The translations under genes were made by a program, and so were the position numbers. DNA of 64,000 bases from G965203045 sp965203045. GTDB lineage: Bacteria > Pseudomonadota > Gammaproteobacteria > PS1 > Pseudothioglobaceae. Positions 37,512 to 46,500 of this stretch are shown here, piece by piece. The stretch lies in assembly GCA_965203045.1 (NCBI GenBank), contig OZ241850.1:1178001-1242000 (forward strand). Reading direction: 5' to 3'. The notes beneath the pieces are model-generated. The model had not been told where the DNA came from and searched no databases. It worked only from the letters and a program-made list of their open reading frames with translations. Numbering within the stretch: position 1 is the stretch's first letter; each line of letters opens with the position of its first letter.

Positions 37512-40500
37512 ATGTTCCATAAACCACTAATAATACTATCATTCTTAATTAGCATTGCTGCTTTTTCTCAAGCTAATAGTACTTTTGTTTTAGCAACTAA
37601 CACTATTACCCTTATTAAAAATTCCCCTAATACTATTCGCCATATTGTAGATATTACAAATATTATCGCCGATAATGGCTTAATTAGCCAACAAGCAGAA
37701 TTTATAATTATTAGAGATGGGGATAATATTTTTGCCACCAACCCAGAACCTGTTGTATCATTTACCAACAATAGCATCCAAACTAGCGAAACATTAGTTG
37801 ACATCCCATTAACTGCCGCACTTTACTTAACTATTGCCCCTGATGCAATAGGCAGCGCTTCGCTGGTAATTACCTTAGATAAAGCAGCAGATGGCCAAGA
37901 TAGTAGCCAAACGCTAATAGTAAATGTCCAAGATAGTAGTAATACAGCCCCAATAATTAGCATTGCTAATAGCAGGATAGCAATTTTTTCAGTATTTGGT
38001 GGTCATGCGTATGCCCTAATTAGCAATAACCATGGTAATTATAATAATTTGTTCAATGTTTTTGATGCAGAGGGTGGCTATTTAGCTAGAGTTGAGAGTG
38101 CTGCTGAATTAGCACATATAAGAGGATTATTACCTCCTGGTGGCCGCTTTTTTCTGGGCGCTAATGATATACAAAGAGAGGGAGATTGGGTCTATACTAA
38201 TGACGATGTTCAATTTGGTGTAGATAGAAATTCTGGGGATGGCGGTTTTGCGGTTTATCCGGGGTTTTTAAATGTTTTTGAATTTGGGACTGGTTTTGAA
38301 CCAAATAATTTCGGGGGGGGTGAAGATTGCCTAGAAGTACAGGTTGGTGATATTAATGATACAGATTGTAGGTCTTCTTTTGGTGGCGTTTTTGAGCTTC
38401 CTAGCGGCTTGCCTGCTGCTACCAATTTAGCTAGAGTTATCCCTTTTGGCGCTACATCAACAGCTATTATTGCCATTCTGTCAGGTTTTGACTTAGACGG
38501 TGATGAGACTGTCTGGTCGGCAACGGATAGCGGTGCTGGTGGTAGTATTGTTATAACCACTAACACCACTAGCGCCACTGCCACTATTTCCTACCAACCA
38601 GCACCAGACTTTCATGGCAATATTACCCTAACTATTAGTCTTAACGAGGTTGGTCGCACTGACAGAAGAACCTCAGTAGTGGCGATGATTAATGTGCCTA
38701 GTCTTTTTCCTTCCCTAGTTACCCCTACCGCTCAAGTATTATCATTTGGCAGGCCAGTATCACTAACTATTATCAACAATGGCGAGGCGCCAAGCACTTT
38801 TAGTATAACGCCTGCCTTACCTGCTAGTTTGTCTATTAATTTAGTTAGTGGCAATTTTATTATAAGCGGGACACCAATTATAGCCCAACAAGATATAACC
38901 TACACGCTTAGCGCCAGCAATGCCGCTGGTACTGGAACCACTAGCTTTGCTATTGGTATTAACGTAGCCCCTCTTATGATTGTAGAAGGAGATATAACCG
39001 CTACTTATGGTGATAGTATTAGCCTTACCACTAGTATTCCCGGCTCTACTTGGACCTCTAGTGCCCCTGCTATTGCCAGCATTGACCCAAACACTGGCTT
39101 AGTTACTACTACTGGTTCTGGTAGGGCTATTATTACTGCTAGTAATGATTTTATTAGAGGTGCAGGCGGTAATGGTGAAGCAAGTATTACCCTAATTGTC
39201 ACTGCCAGAGAAATAACAGCTACTATTGGTGATATTAGTTTTATATTTGACAATACCACTAGAACCGTAGCTACTACTCTAAATAATATTCTAGCCAGTG
39301 ATGCTGATGATATTACTCTTATAATTAATGGCACCAGCGCAGCCATTGATGTTGGCACTTATACCTTTATTATTGGCATTGGCGGTAGTGCCAGCCCAAA
39401 CTATATAATTAGTCCAACAACTATTACTTGGACTATTAGTCGGGGGCAGCAGACTGATTTTATCTTTGTTCCACCTAGGTCTATACCATTAACACCAACC
39501 TTAGATTTAAGCGCTTTTATAATTGGTGCTCTTAACACAGCTGATGTTATTTATACTATTGGCGCGGGCTCTGGTTCTGCCAGCATTAGCAATAGTATCC
39601 TAAGCCCTATTAGTGTTGGCAGTATTAGTATTAGCGCTATTAGCCCTGGAGGCACTAATTACTTGGAAACTTCAATTACCGCTGATATTAATATTGTTGG
39701 TACTCTACCTTTTACTCTGGCAGCTTATAGCATTGTTCTTAGTAAAAACTCGCCTAATACTATTCGCCATATTGTAGCTATTACAGATATTATCACTGAT
39801 AACGGCACAGCCAGCCAACAAGCAATATTTAGTATTGCTAGGGTTGGTGATATTTTTACTAAAAATCCACAACCTGTTATATCATTTGCCACCAATAGTA
39901 TCCAAACTAGCACCTCATTAACTGCTACCCCAACAAGTGCTGAGCTTTACTTTAGCATTGCCGCTGATACAATAGGTAGCGCTGAGATGGTAATTACCTT
40001 GGACAGGACAGACGGGCAGGATAGCAGTCAAACGTTGGTAGTAACTGTTAAAGATAGCAACCAAGCCCCAGTAATTAGCGCTACTAACAATTTAGAGGTT
40101 ATTTCAGTATTTGGCGGGCATTTATATGGTGTTATTAGCAGTGGTAGCTATAATGCTTTATTAAATGATTTTGATGCAGAGGGTGGTTACTTAGTTAGGG
40201 TTGAGAGCGCTGCTGAACGAGACCATATAAGAGCATTGTTCCCTAGTTCAAACAACCGCTTTTATTTAGGGGCTAATGATATAGCTAGTGAGGGAGATTG
40301 GGTTTATACTAACGATGGCACCCAATTTGGCATAGACACAAGCCTTGTGGCTGGTGGTTTTGTTGTTTATCCGGGGTTTTTAAATATTTTTGAATTTGGG
40401 AACCCTAGTGAACCAAATAATGGCGATGGTAGCGGAGGAGGAGAAGATTGTCTAGAAGCAAGATCTAATGATGTAATTTGTAGTGAGGGTGGGCCTGCTA

Positions 40501-43500
40501 GTGGTGCTGTTTTTGAGTTTCCCAGTGGCCTGCCTGCTACTGCTAATTTAGGCGCAGTTGATATTCCTTTTGGCGCTACATTAGCAGTTAATATTGCTAA
40601 TCTATTAGGTTTTGACTTAGACGGTGATGATGTTGTTTGGTCGGCAACAGATAGCGGCGCTGGTGGTAGTTTTGCTACTGGTGGTCTAAACCCTGCCAAC
40701 CCAGTAAGCATTATTGATATTGCCTATCAACCAGCGCCGGACTTTTTTGGCACAAATACTCTAACTATTTATCTTAATGAAGTCGGTCGCACCGATGGAG
40801 CCTCGGCGGTGATAATAATTAGTGTGCCTAATCCAATCCCTACTAGCTTAGTTACCCCTAGCGCTCAGGCATTATCAGTTGGCGAACCTGTATCACTAAC
40901 TATTGTCAACAATGGTGAAGCACCGCTAAGTAATTTTAGTATAACACCTGCCTTACCTGCTAGCCTAGCTATTAGTATAGTCGGTAGTAATATTGTTATA
41001 AACGGTGTGCCGTCTGCAGCCCAACAAAGCACAACCTACACCCTTAGCGTAAGTAGTGTAGGTGGCACTGATACTATTAGCTTTGATATTGGTATTAGCT
41101 TAGAATCCCTTAGCATTATAGAAGGAGATATAACTACTACTTATGGTGATAATCCTAGCTTTAGTACCAATATTGCTGGTTCTACTTGGGCCTCTAGTGA
41201 TGCTACGGTTGCCAGTATTGACCCAAATACTGGTGTGGTTAGCACTACTGGTGTTGGTAGGGCTATTATTACTGCTAGCAATGATGTTATTAGAGATGCA
41301 GGTGTTAATGGCGAAGCGAGTGTTACCCTAATTGTTACTGCCCGAGAGATAACAGCTACTATTGGTGATATTAGTTTTATATTTGACAATACCACTAGAA
41401 CTATAGCAGTCAGCCTAAATAATGCTGTTGAGAGTGATATTAACAGTGGTGCTATTACTCTTAGCATTAGTGGTGATAATGCGGCGCTTAATACTGGTAC
41501 TTATACCTTTACTACCAGTGTTAGCGGTAGCGCCAGTCCAAACTACATATTTAGTCCAACAACTATTACTTGGACTATTAACCAAGCTGAGCAATCTAGT
41601 TTTGCCTTTACTCTTCCTAGTTTTATACTATCAACATCAAACCTAGATTTAAGCGCTTCTACAACTGGGGCTTCCAGCACAGCTGATGTTATTTATACCA
41701 TTAGCTCAGGTTCTGGCTCTGCCAGTATTAGCAATAGTATCCTAAGCCCTATTGGTGTTGGTAGTATTAGTATTAGCGCTATTAGTCCCGAAGATGCTAG
41801 CTACTTGAGAGCTTCAGCTGTAGCTGTTATTCATATTATTGACGCGCTTCCACCTGCTTTTACCCTAGCAACTACTAGTATTACCCTTATTAAAAATGCC
41901 CCCAATACCATCCGTCATATTATAAATATAACAGGGCTTACTGCCGATATTAGTGGTATTGACCAGCAAGCAACATTTAGTGTTGCTAGTAGTGGTGATA
42001 ATATCTTTACCACCGAGCCAATGACTGTTGTATCATTTGCCACCAATAGTATCCAAACTAGCGCCCTTTTAACCAACGTTTCAGCAACTGCTGCGCTTTA
42101 CTTTAGCATTATCCCCAATAGAATGGGCAGTGCTTCATTGGTAATTAGCTTAGATAAAGCAAATGGGCAGGATAATAGCCAAACGTTAGTAGTAACTGTC
42201 CAAGATAGTGATACAGCCCCAATAATTAGCATTGCTGATAACAGGCTAGTACGCTTTTCAGTGTTTGGTGGGCATTTATACCTCGTTGGTGAGGAAAGCA
42301 CTTATCAGCAGTTATTAAATGACTTTAATGCAGAGGGTGGTTATTTAGCTAGAGTTGAGAGTGGTGCTGAACTAGGACATATAAGAACATCACACCTTGA
42401 TAAAGGCGACCGCTTTTATCTGGGCGCTAATGATATAGCTAGTGAAGGAGATTGGGTCTATACTAACAACGGCGTTCAATTTGGCGTAGACACAAACTCT
42501 GGGGCTGGCGGTTTTGTGGCTTATCCGGGATTTTTTAATATTTTTGGATTTGAGTCTAATAATGAACCAAATAATTTCAATGGGAATGAAGATTGCCTAG
42601 AAGTAAGGGATAGTAATATTCTTGATTTAGGGTGTGGTTTGTTTTTTAGTGGTGTTTTTGAGTTTCCCAACGGTTTTCCTGCTACTACCAATTTAGGCAC
42701 AGTTAATATTCCTTTTGGCACTATATCACCGTTCAGAATTGCTACTTTTATTGGTTTTGACTTAGACGGTGATAATATTGTTTGGTCGGCAACAGATAGT
42801 AGCGCTGGTGGTAATGTTAGTATAGATACTAGATCTATGAGCGCCACTGCCACTATTTCCTACCGGCCAGCGCTAAACTTTCAAGGCGATACTACCCTAA
42901 CTATTAATCTTAACGAAGTTGACCGCACTGATAGAGCATCAGCAGTGGTGAGGATTAGAGTGCTTAATCCCTTCCCCAGACTAGTTACCCCTACCGCTCA
43001 GGTATTATCAGCTGGCGAACCTGTATTACTAACTATCATCAACAATGGTGAGGCGCCAGCTACTTTTAATATAACACCTACTCTGCCTGTTAGTTTATCT
43101 ATTAATGAGGTCGGTGGTAATATTGTTATAAGCGGCACACCAATTATAGCCCAACAAAGCACAACTTACACACTTAGCACAAGCAATGCGGTTGGAACTA
43201 ATACTATTAGCTTTGTTATTAGTATTAATATAGACCCCCTTAGTATTGTGGGAGGAGATATAACTGCTATCTATGGTGATGACGCCATTAGCATTACCAG
43301 CCAAGGTGGCGACCCAATACAACCAGTCACTTGGACTTCTAGCATCCCCACTGTTGCTACCATTGATGAAAATAGTGGTGTTGTAACAATTATAGATATT
43401 GGCACTACTACTGTCACTGCTAGTAGAGGCAGCAGTCAAGCTAGTATTAGCCTATTGGTAAATCCTAGACAACTTGGGCTTAGTGTTGGTACAACTGATA

Positions 43501-46500
43501 CTCTTGTCTTTAACAATACTAGCCAAACCATAGCAGTTAGCCTAACTAATGCTGTTGAGAGCGATATCAACAGCGGCGCTATTACCCTAACTATAAGCGG
43601 CGACCAAACTGCAATAAATGCTGGCAGCTATCAATTTAGTGTCTCTATTAGTGGTAGCGCTAGTCCAAACTACATATTTGCCCCAACAACTATTACTTGG
43701 ACTATTGACCAAGCTGAGCAATCTAGTTTTGCTTTTAATCCTCCTAATTCTATACCACCAATACAAACCTTAGATTTAAGCGCTTTTATAACTGGGGCTT
43801 CTAGCACAGCTGATGTTATCTACACTATTAGCCTAGATTCTGGTTCTGCTAGTATTAACAATAGCACCCTAACTGCTATTAGTGTTGGCAGTATTAGTAT
43901 TAGCGCTATTAGTCCTGAGGATACCAATTATTTAGAAGCTTCAATTACCGCTGATATTAATATTGTTGATATCTCACCTTTTACTTTGGCAACTAGTAGC
44001 ATTATCCTTAGCAAAAACTCCCCCAATACTACTCGCCATATTGTGGCTATTACAGATATTGTCGCTGATAATGTTATAATTAACCAACAAGCAACATTTA
44101 GCATTACTAGGGCTGGTGATGATATCTTTACTTTCAGTCCAGAACCTGTTGTATCATTTGCCACCAATAGTATTCAAACTAGCGCCTCATTAAACGCTAC
44201 CCCAACAAGTGCTAGTCTTTACTTTAGCATTGCCGCCGATACAATAGGTAGCGCTTCGTTAATAATTATCTTAGATAAAGCAAATGGGCAGGATAGTAGT
44301 AAAACGTTAACAATAACTGTCCAAGATAGTAATACGATACCAATAATTAGCATTGCTGATAGCAGGATAACAAATTTTTCAGTATTTGGTGGTCATGCAT
44401 ACGCCGCAATTGGCGATGATAATTATAATAATTTATTGAATGCTTTTGATGCAGAGGGTGGTTATTTAGCCAGAATTGAGAGTGGCACTGAACTATTACA
44501 TATAAGAGGATTGTTTCCCGGTAATGAGGACCGCTTTTATCTGGGCGCTAATGATATAGCTAGTGAAGGAGATTGGGTCTATACTAACGATGGTGTTCAA
44601 TTTGGTGTAGATACAAACCCTGAGGCTGGTGGCTTTGTGGTTTATCCGGGATTTTTTAATATTTTTGCATTTGGAGTAAGTACCCAACCAAATAATTTCA
44701 GCAATGCAGATTGTCTAAACTTAATGAGTGATGATATAGATTGTAATTCGCTTTTAGGTGGTGTTTTTGAGTTTAGCAACGGCTTTCCCGCTACTACTAA
44801 TTTAGGTAGAGTTAATATTCCTTTTGGCACTACATCATCAACTATTATTGCTAATTTATTAGGTTTTGACTTAGATGGTGATGAGACCGTCTGGTCAGCA
44901 ACAGATAGCGGTGCTGGTGGTAATATTGACATAATCGGCATCACTAGTTCTATTGCTGATATTTCTTACCAGCTAGCGCCAGATTTCCATGGCAACATTA
45001 CCCTAACTATTAATCTTAATGAAGTCGGCCTTACTAATGGAGCATCAGCAGTAGTGATGATTAATGTAGTTAATCCTACCCCTGCTCTAGTTGCCCCTAG
45101 CGCTCAGGTATTATTAGCTGGTGAGCCCGTAGAGCTAACTATTGTCAACAATGGTGGGGTGCCAACTACTTTTGATATAACACCTACTTTGCCTGCTAGC
45201 TTATCTATTAATGTGGTTGGTAATATTGTTATAAGCGGCACACCAATTATAGCCCAACAAAGCACAACCTACACACTTAGCACAAGCAATATGGCTGGAA
45301 CTAATACTATTAGCTTTGTTATTAGTGTTAATGTAGAGCCCCTTAGTATTGTGGGAGGAGATATAACTGCTAATTATGGTGATGACGCCATTAGCATTAC
45401 CAGCCAAGGTGGCAACCCAATACAACCAATCACTTGGGCATCTAGCACCCCCACTGTTGCTACCATTGATGAAAATAGTGGTGTTGTAACAATTATAAAT
45501 ATTGGCACTACTACTATCACTGCTAGTAGAGGTAGCAGTCAAGCTAGTATTAGCCTATTGGTAAATCCTAGACAACTTGGGCTTAGTGTTGGCCCAACTG
45601 ATACTCTTGTCTTTAACAATACTAGCCAAACCATAGCAGTTAGCCTAACTAATGCTGTTGAGGACGATATCAACAGTGGCGCTATTAGCCTAACTATAAG
45701 CGGTGACCAAACTGCAATAAATGCTGGCAACTATCAATTTAGTGTCTCTATTAGTGGTAGCGCCAGTCCAAACTACATATTTGCCCCAACAACTATTAGC
45801 TGGGTAGTAGCCCCAGCTGAGCAATCTGAACTAAATATCACCGGCAATGCCACCAGACTTATGGTAGGACAAACAACCATCGCAACTGCTACTAATGACC
45901 AACCACAAGGCACACTAACAATCATATCTAGTGAGGCTGGTATTGCCACAATTAACGCTAGCACCATAACTGCTATTAATGTTGGCATAACTACTATTAC
46001 CATTAGCAAACAAGTGGCTAACCACAACAACACCAGCGCCAGTTATCAGCTAGTAGTTATCCAAAATACCATAACCGCTATTGATGCTGGTGATGACAGG
46101 ACTGCCACTTATGTCCCTAGTGGCGCTTTAAGCGCTCAAGTACCAACTAATACCAGAGGCAGAGTAATTAGCTATGCCATAAACCCAATAGATAGTGATG
46201 TTGTAACTATTGATAGCAATAGTGGTGTTGTCACCATTATAAATGTTGGCACAGTCAATATTATAGCCAGTGCCGCAACTACTACTAATTATGCCGCATC
46301 AACCGATAGCTACCTACTAACTATTAACCAAGCAATCCAAGGCACATTTACTATCACCGCTAGCGATACCCTAACATTTGGCACAACCAGCGCTATTGTG
46401 ATAGTAGACCCAGGTAGCGGTGAGGGGACCATTACCTATGCTGCCAGCCCAAGTGGTATTATTATTATTGATACAAATGGTATTATTAGCACAACTGGTG

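Noticed and set aside
12357..44770. Diversity-generating retroelement acting on the C-type-lectin domains
   Set aside because: Such systems do target this fold, but no reverse transcriptase, template repeat or adenine-specific substitution pattern is visible in the window.
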